Assembly: GCA_029251525.1 (NCBI GenBank)
Contig: JAQXDE010000016.1
Coordinates: 124,001-188,000, forward strand
DNA: 64,000 bases
Reading direction: 5' to 3'
From: Saprospiraceae bacterium
GTDB taxonomy: Bacteria; Bacteroidota; Bacteroidia; Chitinophagales; Saprospiraceae
Below are positions 16,440-26,300 of this stretch, one piece after another. Position 1 is the stretch's first letter; the number at the start of each line of letters is the position of its first letter. The notes beneath the pieces were generated by a model. That model saw only the letters and a list, made by a program, of their open reading frames with translations. It was not told where the DNA came from and searched no databases. A program made the position numbers and the translations under genes.

Positions 16440-18545
16440 ATGAGATCAACAATCACTCGTTATTTATACCTTTCAATATTCTTGTCTTTTTCTCTTTCAA
16501 TGCAAAGTCAGTTTGTCAATTTTGAAGATACATGGAAAGAATTTTTAGCTAATAATAAAATTTCTAACATCAGTGAAATGCCTAAACCTAAAAAAAATCA
16601 ACCTATTGATTATTTGAGGTATTGCTTGATGGTTGCCAATACTCATTTTTGTAGTGGAGATATTCCTGATGCCGAAATTCAAATGGCTGAAGTTAAGAAA
16701 ATGGGAGCAGCTTCCTACAAAACAATTCAAGGCTACAAAGAAAAATACGACGATTTAGCAGTCAAAATAAAAGCTTACCACCAGGTAGAAAGATTGTGGA
16801 AAGAGTTTTTAAAAACTAGAGATATTAGTTTGTCAAGGATAGAGGCAGTCGATGCGGCGAAGAAAGTTTGCGAAAAAGGAACATTGGCAAAATATTTTTA
16901 TATGGAAGCGCATGCACATTATTGCTTGGCTGAGATTGCTGAGGCAAAGAGTGATTTTGAAGGGAGAGTTTTAAAATTAGCTGAGAAAACTTCCCTTAAA
17001 GTATCAGATATTATAGGATTAGAGGAAGAAGTTAAAATGATGAAAGTACTATTTATCAACTTACCTAAATTAGGAAAGGCGTGGAAGCAATTTATCGATA
17101 GTGGCGAGTCGGCAGGTTTTACATTGGAAATTCCTGAAGTGGAATGTTATTCGATTCCATCTATGAAATCATACGTTTTGCAAGGGGCAGCCGATTTATG
17201 TGGTAAAGGGGATGAGATGTTGAAAAAGATAAAAGCTTTACAAAAAAACAATACGCACACGTTGAATAAAATTTTGGTTGAAAAGATTGAGTGGTTAGAA
17301 ACTGAAGTTGGAAAGAATAACGAAGCAATTGCCAATTTAAATAAAGCTTGGAAAGAGTTTATGCCCATTGATACCTTAACGAGCGGGATCGAATTTGGTT
17401 TTGACTATTGTTCTGAAGAGGCGGTTATAAGAGCTTTTATAATGGAAGGGACTATTTATTCTTGTGAAAAAGGAGATGTGATGATTGAAGAAATTGCTAA
17501 AATTCAAAAAGAATTTAAGCCAAAGTTACAAAAAAATACTTTATCTAAAATTGAAAAGCTAAAAGCCAAAGTAGAGGGCCAAAAAGATGATTTTGAAAAT
17601 TTAAATATTATTTGGAAAGAATTCGTTGCAAATGATGATACACTGACTGAGTCCTTTATTTTGGCAAGATACTATTGTGATAAAATTGCTCAAATTAAGT
17701 CTTGGACAATTAAGGGGCATATGAATTCATGCAAGAAAGGTCAATGGTATTTAGATCACATTGATAAATTACAAAAGTTAGAAAGTTTGGAATATGATGA
17801 TGAATTGGCTTGTCGAGTTAAGCGATTGCGTATCAAGGTCTGGGATTGCCGATATTGGGAATTAGTTATGCAAGCTAGAAAAGAAACCCATGAGGAGCGA
17901 GAACGGTTTGGTCCAGCCTCAGCAGGAATAATGAGTATAGATTTAAATAGTGATAAGCAACCTTGCGAGACAGGTGTTAAATATACTCCACTTGGCAACA
18001 TCGGGATCAAATATATTATTTCAACTTATTTGTGCCAGGATATTGATTTAGCAAAAATGGGAGATCCAGAGTATTATAAAAAAATAGCTACCTGGGTCGA
18101 TACTGAAGTATTGGCTAAATATTGTGAAAAAGATCTAAGATGTAAAGAAGACTTTTTCATTTACCTTGAAGGCCATACTGATGGAAACCCATTTAGAGGA
18201 GCCCGATACAAAAATTCATTGGATATTCCAGAAGGAACTGCTTTTACACATTTTTTGGGAGATGAGATAATGGAAAAGGAAACCGAAAATGAAATAACTA
18301 AAACCTTGAAAAGTAATATGCACCTCGGAATTGCGCGAGCTTGGACGGTAAAACAGCAATTAGACTTTATGGAAGTTCCAATAACAATAGGAGCGTGGGA
18401 ACATCCAAAAAGTGAGAAAGGTGGAGAATACCGAAAAATTGAAATCGAATTAAATATCACTAACCTATTATTAGATTTTTATGAAAAAAGATTAATGGAA
18501 TTACTAGAAGAATCTGGAATTGGAGTTCGACCTGAAGAATGTTAA
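16440..18545 (+). CDS. Secreted protein with five Trp/Cys repeats and an OmpA-like C-terminal domain
   Basis: The 701-residue protein has a signal peptide (residues 1-23). Residues 30-450 consist of five repeats of 88-95 residues, each opening with W-K-x-F (W32, W120, W215, W304, W392; typical LWKEFL or AWKEFM). Repeats 2-5 each have two cysteines exactly 18 residues apart (144/162, 236/254, 324/342, 413/431), and the second is followed by a KGD-like turn and a helical segment. Repeat 1 keeps only the second cysteine position (C71). Residues 495-675 look OmpA-like: IYLEGHTDGNPF, then LGIARAWTVKQQLDF and a GGEYRKIEIEL strand. A periplasmic or outer-membrane protein that contacts peptidoglycan is inferred. 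I do not recognise the repeat as a named family. Confidence 0.75.
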   Translation: MRSTITRYLYLSIFLSFSLSMQSQFVNFEDTWKEFLANNKISNISEMPKPKKNQPIDYLRYCLMVANTHFCSGDIPDAEIQMAEVKKMGAASYKTIQGYKEKYDDLAVKIKAYHQVERLWKEFLKTRDISLSRIEAVDAAKKVCEKGTLAKYFYMEAHAHYCLAEIAEAKSDFEGRVLKLAEKTSLKVSDIIGLEEEVKMMKVLFINLPKLGKAWKQFIDSGESAGFTLEIPEVECYSIPSMKSYVLQGAADLCGKGDEMLKKIKALQKNNTHTLNKILVEKIEWLETEVGKNNEAIANLNKAWKEFMPIDTLTSGIEFGFDYCSEEAVIRAFIMEGTIYSCEKGDVMIEEIAKIQKEFKPKLQKNTLSKIEKLKAKVEGQKDDFENLNIIWKEFVANDDTLTESFILARYYCDKIAQIKSWTIKGHMNSCKKGQWYLDHIDKLQKLESLEYDDELACRVKRLRIKVWDCRYWELVMQARKETHEERERFGPASAGIMSIDLNSDKQPCETGVKYTPLGNIGIKYIISTYLCQDIDLAKMGDPEYYKKIATWVDTEVLAKYCEKDLRCKEDFFIYLEGHTDGNPFRGARYKNSLDIPEGTAFTHFLGDEIMEKETENEITKTLKSNMHLGIARAWTVKQQLDFMEVPITIGAWEHPKSEKGGEYRKIEIELNITNLLLDFYEKRLMELLEESGIGVRPEEC

Positions 18546-18637
18546 GGTTGTTTTATTTTAAAGTGACAAAATTTTATTGGTAAATATGTCGAAAAATACT
18601 TTTGTTAGGAAATAATACTAGGTAAGTATGTTGTTTT

Positions 18638-18668
18638 TTTGATTTTTATTTTTTTATGGATATATTTG
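18638..18668 (+). promoter_or_regulatory. Promoter of the Lrp-family gene
   Basis: TTTG at 18638-18641 and TATATTTG at 18661-18668 are 19 bases apart, a full match to the Bacteroidota consensus. The ATG lies 60 bases downstream, leaving a leader of about 50 bases. Confidence 0.75.
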
Positions 18669-18727
18669 TGGCAATTTTAGGCCAATATCCTTAAAACACT
18701 AAATTTTAAACTTTAGACTAAATAATT

Positions 18728-19204
18728 ATGGAAACGAAATTCGATAAAATCGACTTGAAGATTATGAAAATTCTTCAAGAGAATAGTAAGATTACCAACC
18801 TTGATTTGTCAAAGAAAATTGGACTTTCTCCTGCGCCAACTTTGGAACGGGTTAAAAAATTAGAACAATCTGGCATAATAAAAAGTTATCATGCACTAGT
18901 GGATACCCAAGCAATTGGGCTAAGTGTAAAGACTTTTGTTTTAGTTTCTTTGGCCTGGCAGAAGGAAAATGCCCTAAATGCATTTTTAGAGAAAATTAAG
19001 CAGATTGAAGAAATTACAGAATGTTATATCATCACGGGTGAAGCTGATTTTTTAATCAAAATTGTTTGTAAAGATATTCCAACCTACGAAAAGTTATTGT
19101 TTAAGACTTTATCTCAGATTGAGGAAATTGAAAGATTAAAAACATTAATGACTTTGTCAACAGTTAAAGATTCTAAACTATTACCCTTCAATTACGAAAG
19201 TTAA
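18728..19204 (+). CDS. Lrp/AsnC-family transcriptional regulator
   Basis: The 158-residue protein has an N-terminal winged-helix domain (residues 5-55: KIDLKIMKILQENSKITN, then LSKKIGLSPAPTLERVKKLE, the recognition helix) and a RAM ligand-binding domain (about 65-145, containing CYIITGEADFLIKIVC). Such proteins form octamers that sense amino acids and switch amino-acid metabolism genes. It has its own promoter and terminator, and it is the nearest regulator to hutH and hutU, so amino-acid-dependent control of the hut genes is a reasonable guess. The effector is unknown. Confidence 0.92.
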   Translation: METKFDKIDLKIMKILQENSKITNLDLSKKIGLSPAPTLERVKKLEQSGIIKSYHALVDTQAIGLSVKTFVLVSLAWQKENALNAFLEKIKQIEEITECYIITGEADFLIKIVCKDIPTYEKLLFKTLSQIEEIERLKTLMTLSTVKDSKLLPFNYES

Positions 19205-19226
19205 GAATATAGATATGAATCCTCTG

Positions 19227-19262
19227 AAGCTGCTACTGTTTTATAACAGTAGCAGCTTTTCT
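19227..19262 (+). terminator. Intrinsic terminator of the Lrp-family gene
   Basis: AAGCTGCTACTGTT (19227-19240) and AACAGTAGCAGCTT (19245-19258) form a perfect 14-base-pair stem with a 4-base loop, ending in a short T-run. Confidence 0.9.
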
Positions 19263-19472
19263 GTTTAATGAATCTAATTTAAAATTGTCTTTGGAGATTT
19301 TAATTTTTATTAGGTTTTTTCAGAATTCATTGTTTTTTCTCAAAAGCGTAGAATGTATAATTATCGCAATAAAAAAAGAATAAGAACTATTGATTAGTAT
19401 TTTTTCTTTAGATTTATCTTGTTCTAATTTTTTCAATAGGATAGTTTCAGATTAAATAAAATAAAAAGTTTT

Positions 19473-19865
19473 TTATTTAAAAATTTGTCGTAAAAGAAAA
19501 TAATCTGGCTTTAGTTTTTCGATAGGCCAGTTCATCTCTTCGGAGCCATCAAATGTAATAATACATTCAAAGGTTATTTTCAAACTATAGTTGCTCTGAT
19601 AAGAATCATATGCACATATTAAATTCGATGCTGTTAATATTGATCTACGTTTTGTGTATCCAAGTCTGAAGTTATGTTTAAGTGTCTTAGAATCAATTTA
19701 TTATTATTTGCTTATCATATATTTGGCGCTCAAATAGGTGAGTTAAATGTATATGTGTCTTTCTACTGATGTACATATTTCGTCACCTTTGTTGTTTACG
19801 TAGAATGTGGATGTGATATTATATTCAGATATTATGGTTTCTCTATTTCTAGTTTGTCTCAAAAT
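19473..19865 (-). pseudogene. Truncated minus-strand gene with internal stop codons
   Basis: A single minus-strand frame of exactly 131 codons from 19865 to the TAA at 19473-19475 reads as protein-like sequence but contains four internal stops (one TAA at codon 41 and a TAATAATAA run at codons 54-56). Segments such as NITSTFYVNNKGDEICTSVE and SYQSNYSLKITFECIITFDG have normal coding composition, and no other frame is open. No start codon fits upstream. The family was not recognised. Confidence 0.55.
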
Positions 19866-20096
19866 GGAAATCTATCCTAATCCGATATGTGATAATTTAA
19901 CAGTTCAGTTTCCAATACAATTATTAAATCAAGATATAAATAATAAATCTGTGGGTATTATTGTAAAGTAGGTTATGTTATCTAAACAAGTGGGAATAGT
20001 GAAATATCGATAGACATAAAAAGAATTCCCAAAGGTATGTACTACAAAATTATTCAATATGAAAATTCTGAAGTTGCGAGATTAGTTATTTTATGA
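19866..20096 (+). pseudogene. Remnant of a T9SS sorting-domain protein
   Basis: The plus strand encodes MEIYPNPICDNLTVQFPIQ, the start of a type A T9SS sorting domain, followed by an in-frame TAG. After two frame changes it reads VMLSKQVG and then NSEISIDIKRIPKGMYYKI, ending in VARLVIL and TGA (20094-20096). These are the YPNP start, central strands and the PKGxYY end of the same domain. The cargo part and the start codon are gone, so this is a dead fragment. Confidence 0.7.
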
Positions 20097-20143
20097 TAAC
20101 AAACCAATTATCATGATGGAAGTAATAAATCAAAATCATTGCA

Positions 20144-20239
20144 ATGCAGCGTACTAGGTTTATATTTGTCATGTTATCATTTTTATTTTTTTACCTAATT
20201 TTTTCACAAAAAATACAGTTTAGAATCGGAAATTGCTAA
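20144..20239 (+). pseudogene. Signal-peptide-like 31-codon ORF, probable gene remnant
   Basis: The ORF reads MQRTRFIFVMLSFLFFYLIF, then SQKIQFRIGNC and TAA. It has the form of a Sec signal peptide with a cleavage-like FSQ, as at the start of many secreted proteins here, but stops after 31 residues. It ends 10 bases before the next gene. It may also be a short leader peptide. Confidence 0.3.
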
Positions 20240-20249
20240 TCTTTGATAC

Positions 20250-21041
20250 ATGAAAAAAAAGAATAATTCGTTGTTGTGGAAAATCTCTGGGAAAAAAAAT
20301 CCTGGCGATTCCTATGTTTTCGGAACGATGCATGTGAGTGATGAAAGGGCATTTACTTTTGAAAGTTTAGTTCATGAAAAAATAAGAGAATGTAATGCCT
20401 TTGCACTAGAATTTAATTTGGAAACAGCAAATATAAATATTACTGCAGAGATGATGAATCTACCAGGTGGATTAACGCTAGAATCCATGATTCGACCCAA
20501 GAAATTTATAAAAATTAATAAGCGTTTCAATCGATTGACGGGATATGATCTAAGGCAATTTAATCATAGTTTGCCTATGCAGGTTACTAATATGATGGCT
20601 GAGGTAGTTTTGTCTAAAGATCGGTTAAAATCACTTGATGAATCTCTTTTTCAATTTGCCAAAGACGAAAAAAAAATATTATTAGGAATTGAAACATTTG
20701 AGGAACAATTGGCAATAATGGCCAAAATTCCAGTTGAGAATCAATTGAAATCTTTGTTGAAAACCTTTAAAAGTTTTAAACAATTTAGAAGGCAAGTTTT
20801 AAAAATGGCAGAGCTTTATGAAAAGGCTGATATTCAACAATTATACAAAAGCTCAAAAAAATCAATTGGTTCGGAACGTAAACTATTACTTTATGATCGA
20901 AATAAAATCATGGCTGATCGAATTGCAATTATGGCCTCAAAACAAACTATTGTTTGTGCCATTGGGGCCGCTCATTTGTCAGGGAAAAAAGGAGTACTGA
21001 GGTATTTAAAAAAGAAAGGGTTGAAGGTGAAATCTGTATGA
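20250..21041 (+). CDS. TraB/GumN family protein
   Basis: The 263-residue protein belongs to the TraB/GumN family (erythromycin-esterase/Tiki-like metalloprotease fold). The first conserved motif is GTMHVSD with the G-x-x-H at G25-H28, followed by CNAFALEFNL carrying the conserved Glu. The second motif, IGAAHLSGKKGVL, lies near residue 240. Unlike most relatives it has no signal peptide, so it is probably cytosolic. The protease activity known for eukaryotic Tiki is only an analogy. It starts at ATG 20250, 36 bases before the next gene, with which it is probably co-transcribed. Confidence 0.82.
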   Translation: MKKKNNSLLWKISGKKNPGDSYVFGTMHVSDERAFTFESLVHEKIRECNAFALEFNLETANINITAEMMNLPGGLTLESMIRPKKFIKINKRFNRLTGYDLRQFNHSLPMQVTNMMAEVVLSKDRLKSLDESLFQFAKDEKKILLGIETFEEQLAIMAKIPVENQLKSLLKTFKSFKQFRRQVLKMAELYEKADIQQLYKSSKKSIGSERKLLLYDRNKIMADRIAIMASKQTIVCAIGAAHLSGKKGVLRYLKKKGLKVKSV

Positions 21042-21077
21042 AATATTTCATAAAACAATATATTTACATTCAAAGAA

Positions 21078-21779
21078 ATGAAGATAAAAATAAAGGAAGG
21101 AAAAAAAACAGCAATACTTTTTGGAGGTTCAGGCTTGGTGGGAGGGTATTGTCTTGATTTACTTTTGGATTCACCAATTTATGAGAAGGTGCTTTGTTTT
21201 GGAAGAAGTAAGCTAAATAGGAAGCATAGAAAATTAGAACAATTTATCGTAGACTTTGATAATCTTGCTAAAGCTAAAAATTTAATTTGCGGGAATGATC
21301 TGTTTTGTACATTTGGTACTACGATCAAAAAAGCAGGCAGTCAAGAAATTTTTCGGAAAGTTGATTATGAATACCCAAAAGAGATTGCTACTATTGCCTC
21401 TAATAATGGAGTTAGCCAATTTATTTTAGTTTCATCAGTCGGAGCAGATTCAAAGTCTAAGGTTTTTTATAGTCAAGTAAAAGGTGAACTGGAAGATGCG
21501 ATAAAGAAGTTGCCATTTTGGGGGATTCATATTTTACGACCTTCGATGTTGCTCGGGAAACGTGAAGAAAGGAGGCCTTTGGAAAAAATAGGCATAATTT
21601 TTTTTAAGGGAATGGATTTTTTAGTAGGAGACCTCTTGGGGAAATACCAACCTGTAAAGGCAGAAGATGTGGCAAAGGCAATGGTCATGGAGGCGCAAAA
21701 TTTGGAAGGAGGAATTAATAGGTTAACCTCTGATGCGATGGTGGAAATAGGTAAAGGTGAAAGGGATTTATTGGAATAA
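21078..21779 (+). CDS. NAD(P)-binding Rossmann-fold protein, TIP30/atypical SDR-like
   Basis: The 233-residue protein begins with the nucleotide-binding motif FGGSGLVGG (about residues 14-22), a basic CFGRSK turn after the second strand that favours NADP, the VSSVGAD strand and a YSQVKGELE segment with the YxxxK pair of SDR enzymes. ILRPSMLLGKREERRP follows, as in HTATIP2/TIP30-like atypical SDR proteins. The enzyme substrate is unknown. It starts 36 bases after the TraB-like gene and 60 bases before gldC. Confidence 0.8.
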   Translation: MKIKIKEGKKTAILFGGSGLVGGYCLDLLLDSPIYEKVLCFGRSKLNRKHRKLEQFIVDFDNLAKAKNLICGNDLFCTFGTTIKKAGSQEIFRKVDYEYPKEIATIASNNGVSQFILVSSVGADSKSKVFYSQVKGELEDAIKKLPFWGIHILRPSMLLGKREERRPLEKIGIIFFKGMDFLVGDLLGKYQPVKAEDVAKAMVMEAQNLEGGINRLTSDAMVEIGKGERDLLE

Positions 21780-21839
21780 CTTTAAGTAATTATTTGATTG
21801 GTGAGTTAGTTAAACTAAATGTAAAAAAAAGAATAAATA

Positions 21840-22205
21840 ATGGATAAGGAAAAAACAGTTTCGAAAAAAACAAAGATTGAAATTAATGTAGGACTTAATG
21901 ACAAAAATGTTCCTCTTCAAATTGAATGGAAATCTGATGATAATCCAAATGCAGATGATTCTCCTCAAATGGCAAAAGCAATGTTGTTGTCAATGTTTGA
22001 TAAAAAGAATAAAGAAACATTGAAAATCGACTTGTGGACTTATGATATGCAAGTAATGGAAATGGATAGGTTTTTTTATCAGACTTTCAGAGGATTAGCA
22101 GATACTTATTACAAAGCTACTCAGAATAGAGAATTAGCAGTTGAAATGCAAAAGTTTGTTCAGTATTTTGGAGAGAAAACAGAGGTAATCCCAAAGAATT
22201 CTTAA
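21840..22205 (+). CDS. gldC: Gliding motility protein GldC
   Basis: The 121-residue protein matches GldC, a small soluble protein found across Bacteroidota: GLNDKNVPLQIEWKSDDNPN, then AMLLSMFDKKNKETLKIDLW, TYDMQVMEMDRFFYQT and a helical C-terminus containing KFVQYFGEK. GldC is annotated with gliding motility but is common in non-gliding species, and its molecular role is not settled. It lies after the SDR-like gene, away from the gldAFG cluster at 30.5 kb. Confidence 0.85.
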   Translation: MDKEKTVSKKTKIEINVGLNDKNVPLQIEWKSDDNPNADDSPQMAKAMLLSMFDKKNKETLKIDLWTYDMQVMEMDRFFYQTFRGLADTYYKATQNRELAVEMQKFVQYFGEKTEVIPKNS

Positions 22206-22312
22206 ACCATTTATATTTTTAGCAAAATCTTAAGATTTTATTTAGACTCCAAAGGGATTTTAGAACGTTTATAGTTATGTAAATTCTCTATAAACTTTAA
22301 AAATATGATTTT

Positions 22313-23050
22313 ATGAAAAAAATAATGACCCTTTTATTCTGTTTGTGTTTATTCCAATTTTCGTCTAATGCACAATTTGGGAAATTGAAAAATGCTGCTA
22401 AAAAAGCTGAGGCTAAATTGAAAAATACAGGTAGTAGTTTGTCAAGTGACGAAATAGGAAAAGGATTAAAAGAAGCTTTAAATGTTGGGGTGGGGGATGC
22501 AACAGATTTTCTTTCCACTGAAAATGGATACTTGAATAGTCAATATAAAATCTTATTGCCAGAAGAAGCTCAAAAAGTTATAAAAAAAGTAAAACGAGTA
22601 CCTGGTTTTGAAAATGCGGATGAAAAAATGACTAAGCTTTTAAATGCGGCTGCAGAAAAAGCAGCTTCTAAGGCTAAACCGATTTTTATTAACTCAATCA
22701 AACAAATGACGATCAATGATGCAATAGATATTTTGATGGGTGAAAAAAATGCAGCTACTCAATATTTAAATAAAACAACTCGAAAGCAATTATTTACTGA
22801 ATTTATACCTGTTGTTCAAGAATCCTTGGATGAGGTAAATGCACGAACTTATTGGACTAAAATTGCGAAAGCTTACAATAGGGTTTCTTTTGGAAAAAAG
22901 GTAAATACAGAATTGGATCAGCATGTTACCAATAAAGCTTTGGATGGAATGTTTAGTCTAGTTGAAGTTAAAGAATTAGATATTCGAGAAAATAAAAGTG
23001 CTAGATCATCTGATTTGCTAACTAAGGTCTTTGCAAGGCAGGATAAGTAA
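22313..23050 (+). CDS. DUF4197 domain-containing secreted protein
   Basis: The 245-residue protein has a signal peptide (about residues 1-20, ending SNAQ) and a DUF4197 body: LSSDEIGKGLKEALNVGV, FLSTENGYLNSQYKILLPEE, a helical middle and DGMFSLVEVKELDIREN near the C-terminus. The family is helical, exported and uncharacterised. Its ATG at 22313 is the only sensible start. A terminator hairpin follows 48 bases after the stop. Confidence 0.88.
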   Translation: MKKIMTLLFCLCLFQFSSNAQFGKLKNAAKKAEAKLKNTGSSLSSDEIGKGLKEALNVGVGDATDFLSTENGYLNSQYKILLPEEAQKVIKKVKRVPGFENADEKMTKLLNAAAEKAASKAKPIFINSIKQMTINDAIDILMGEKNAATQYLNKTTRKQLFTEFIPVVQESLDEVNARTYWTKIAKAYNRVSFGKKVNTELDQHVTNKALDGMFSLVEVKELDIRENKSARSSDLLTKVFARQDK

Positions 23051-23098
23051 AACTTAATTATTGATCTGTTGGTTATTTATCAAATTCATTAAAATATT

Positions 23099-23136
23099 AG
23101 CCTTTATTTCGAGAAATCGGGATAAAGGCTTTTTTG
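23099..23136 (+). terminator. Terminator of the DUF4197 gene
   Basis: AGCCTTTAT (23099-23107) pairs with ATAAAGGCT (23122-23130), with a partly structured loop and a T6 tail. Confidence 0.8.
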
Positions 23137-23270
23137 GTTATCCCACTATTACTATTTAATAGATTAAAGCAGCAGCAGTAAATACAAAAATATAGTAAGG
23201 ATTTGGTGAAATTGAGCTTATTACCAAAGTCAACTTTTTTGAGCCTCAAGGCTTATTGCCCTAATAAGAA

Positions 23271-23302
23271 ACCGCCATTTCGGAGCTAATCGAAATGGCG
23301 GT
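23271..23302. terminator. Terminator hairpin after secDF
   Basis: ACCGCCATTTCG (23271-23282) and CGAAATGGCGGT (23291-23302) form a perfect 12-base-pair stem with an 8-base loop. It lies 30 bases behind the secDF stop and is followed by T-rich sequence on both strands, so it can stop transcription either way. Confidence 0.85.
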
Positions 23303-23331
23303 CTTTATATGTCTAAAAAGAATTAAGCTTA

Positions 23332-26300
23332 TTAGCTATCAGAAGAAACTGGTCTTCTAAATCCTTTTTGTTTTTTAGTAGTCTTCGACTTTGGTTTCAA
23401 GTCTCCACTTAAATCGTAGAAAACTGGAGTTGCAACAAAGACAGAAGAGTAAGTTCCGACAACTACACCAATTAACAAAGCAAATGCAAATCCCTGAATA
23501 CTTCCTCGTCCAAAGATGAAAAGCATAGCGATTACAAATAAGGTTGTCAAAGATGTAATAACTGTTCTAGAGATAGTTGAATCAATCGCTTTGTTCACGA
23601 TTTCTTCTTTACTCCATCCAGTATATTGATTCATGTACTCTCTAATTCTATCAAATACAACAACGGTATCATTGATTGAGTAACCGATCACCGTCAAAAT
23701 CGCAGCAATAAATGCTTGGTCGATTTCCATAGGGAAAGGTAAGACACCATGTAAAAGAGAGAAAATAGATAATACAATCAAGGAATCATGGAACAAAGCG
23801 GCAACCGCTCCAGCACTATATTCCCATCGAGTAAATCGAATCATGATGTAAAGGAAAACAACTAATAAGGCAAAAATACCTGCATAGAAAGATGTTCTTC
23901 GAATATCATCAGCAATCGTTGGTCCTACTTTACTAGAACTGATTACGTGAGTAATCCCAAGTTGATCAGTTTGAAAAGCATCTTTATCTAAGTTTCCTCC
24001 TGCCGTTTTGTTTACACCATTAAATAATGCAGTCATTACTTTACTAGGAGTATCTTTTTCATTTTCGTTAATCAAATAACTAGTTGTAATTGCAAATGTG
24101 TTAGATGTACTAACAGATTTTACAACAGGATCAGGAGCATCAACAAAAGCTTCTTTTAAGTTAGTTTTTAAGGTTGCCATGTCAACAGTTACATCGTCTG
24201 CAAACTGAACATTATAAGCATATCCTCCTTTAAATTCAACACCCAATTCAAATCCTTTTGTGAACATAGATCCAAGACCAGTTAAAATAATAGCACCTGA
24301 AAAAATGTATGCCATCTTCCTTTTTCCTAACCAATCTACCTTGATATTAGCGAATGCATTTTTAGACATCCCAGTCCAAAAACTCAATTCTTTATCTTTA
24401 CCAGTCCACCAGTCGATGATTAATCGTCCAACTAAAACGGCAGTAAACAAGGAGCAAATTACACCAATGATCAATACAACTGCAAAACCTTTAATTGGCC
24501 CTAAACCAAAATATGATAAAACAGCAGCTACCAGCAGGGTTGTAACGTTGGCATCAATAATGGCAGAATAAGAGTGTTGGAAACCATCTCTAATTGCAGC
24601 AGAATTTGATTTTCCTGCTCTTAGTTCCTCTCTTATTCTTTCATAGATAATTACGTTAGCATCTACCGCCATACCGATTGTAAGAACAATACCTGCAATT
24701 CCAGGTAAAGTCAAAACAGTTCCGAAGGAAGCCAATGATCCAAATATGAAAGCTACATTTAAAAGTAGAGCAATGATTGAAACAATACCAGCTCCTCCAT
24801 AGTAACTCATCATGAATAAAAGAACTAACAAAGTTCCAGCACCTAACGCTGTCAAACTTCGTTGAGTATTATCTTTTCCTAAAGTAGGTCCTACAATAGC
24901 TTCTTGAATAATAACAGGTCTTGCAGGTAATTTTCCAATTTCCAAAATACGGGCTAAATCGTCTGCCTCTTGAACATCGAACCCTCCTGATATACTCGTT
25001 CGACCTCCTGAAATGGGACCATTCCTTACACTAGGGCAAGAAACAACTTCACCATCAAGAACGATTCCTACTTCACGAGATCCATTTTCAGAAGCGAATT
25101 TGGTCATTTTATACCAGGTTGTAGCTCCTTCATTATTCATCCCCAATGTAACTTCGATTTGACCTTGGTTATTTTGAGTCGAAGCTGTTGTAATCACGTC
25201 TCCTTCTAAAGGTGCAACGTCACCAGTACGCTTTTTAATTCCGTATAAGAACATCTGTGATACCTCAACACCATCAGCGTCAACGTCAACATTAGGTTTA
25301 TAGCCCCACATCAAAGTTAAATCACGCGGTAACATATTTTGAACAGCAGGATTTTGAAATAAATCATTAATTGCTGAAGTATCATTTGGTCTGGCAAATC
25401 CCATAATAGGACTTCCTTGTCCGTCTTGTCCACCTGAGGTATTTGGGGCAAATAATGAAAATAATGGCCCAGCTTCTCTTGGAGTAAACTCAGGATTAGG
25501 AACTTGAATAGGGTTGATTTCTTGAATCTCGGCAGTTGCATTTCCTAATGAATCTGTAACATAAATTGTATCCTGTTGAGTAATAAATTCTGGAATATCA
25601 ATCTTTGTTGTATCCTCAATTGTTCCAATTTTACCTAACCTTTCATCCATCTCAGAGAAAGCCTGAATGATTTGGAAATTATTATCACTATTTCTATAAG
25701 TCTGCCAAAATTCCAATTTTGCAGTTGCTTCTAAGAAGGCTCTTGCTCTTGCTGGATTTTTAATTCCTGGTAATTCTACTACAATCATATCACGAGCAGC
25801 ATCCAAAGAAATGTTTGGTTGAACAACTCCTAATTTATCAATTCTTTCTCTTAGTCTCTCGTATGTATTTTTTACAACTCCTGTAGATTTAGTACGCAAC
25901 CAACTAGCTACGACATCATTTGAAGAGTTTATATTTAGAGTATTGTCATCGTCACCGGTATTCAAAAAGTAGGGAGCTAATGATTGGTCTGGGTTAGCAG
26001 CTTCAAAAGCATCTACAAATAAGGTGATATAATCTGTATTATTATTTGATTGGTTCGTTTTTGCAGTTTTTAACGCATCTTCAAAAGGAGGACCTGTATT
26101 ATTATCCCTGGCGAGCGCCATGAGGTATTCACTTAAATCGACTTGCATCACAACGCTCATTCCACCGACTAAATCTAGTCCATAAGCTAATTGAGAATTT
26201 TTTAAATCTTGGTAGGTGTAATCCTTGAAAGGACTCTCCCATACCACTTCGCTGGATATTGAATCCAGATACTTGCCTAACTCTTCGTTGTAGGCTGCTG

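Larger units (their letters stand above)
19263..20249. other. Pseudogene-filled intergenic region
   Basis: Almost 1 kb has no intact gene but carries three coding remnants: a minus-strand fragment with internal stops (19473-19865), a plus-strand T9SS sorting-domain fragment (19866-20096) and a signal-peptide-like plus-strand ORF (20144-20239). The first two meet with no gap. Confidence 0.65.

Noticed and set aside
17756-18010. 84-codon minus-strand ORF inside the five-repeat protein gene
   Set aside because: It is a shadow frame of a well-supported gene with clear repeats and a signal peptide on the plus strand.
24260-24571. 103-codon ORF opposite secDF
   Set aside because: Antisense shadow of the SecD core; no start context or recognisable domain.
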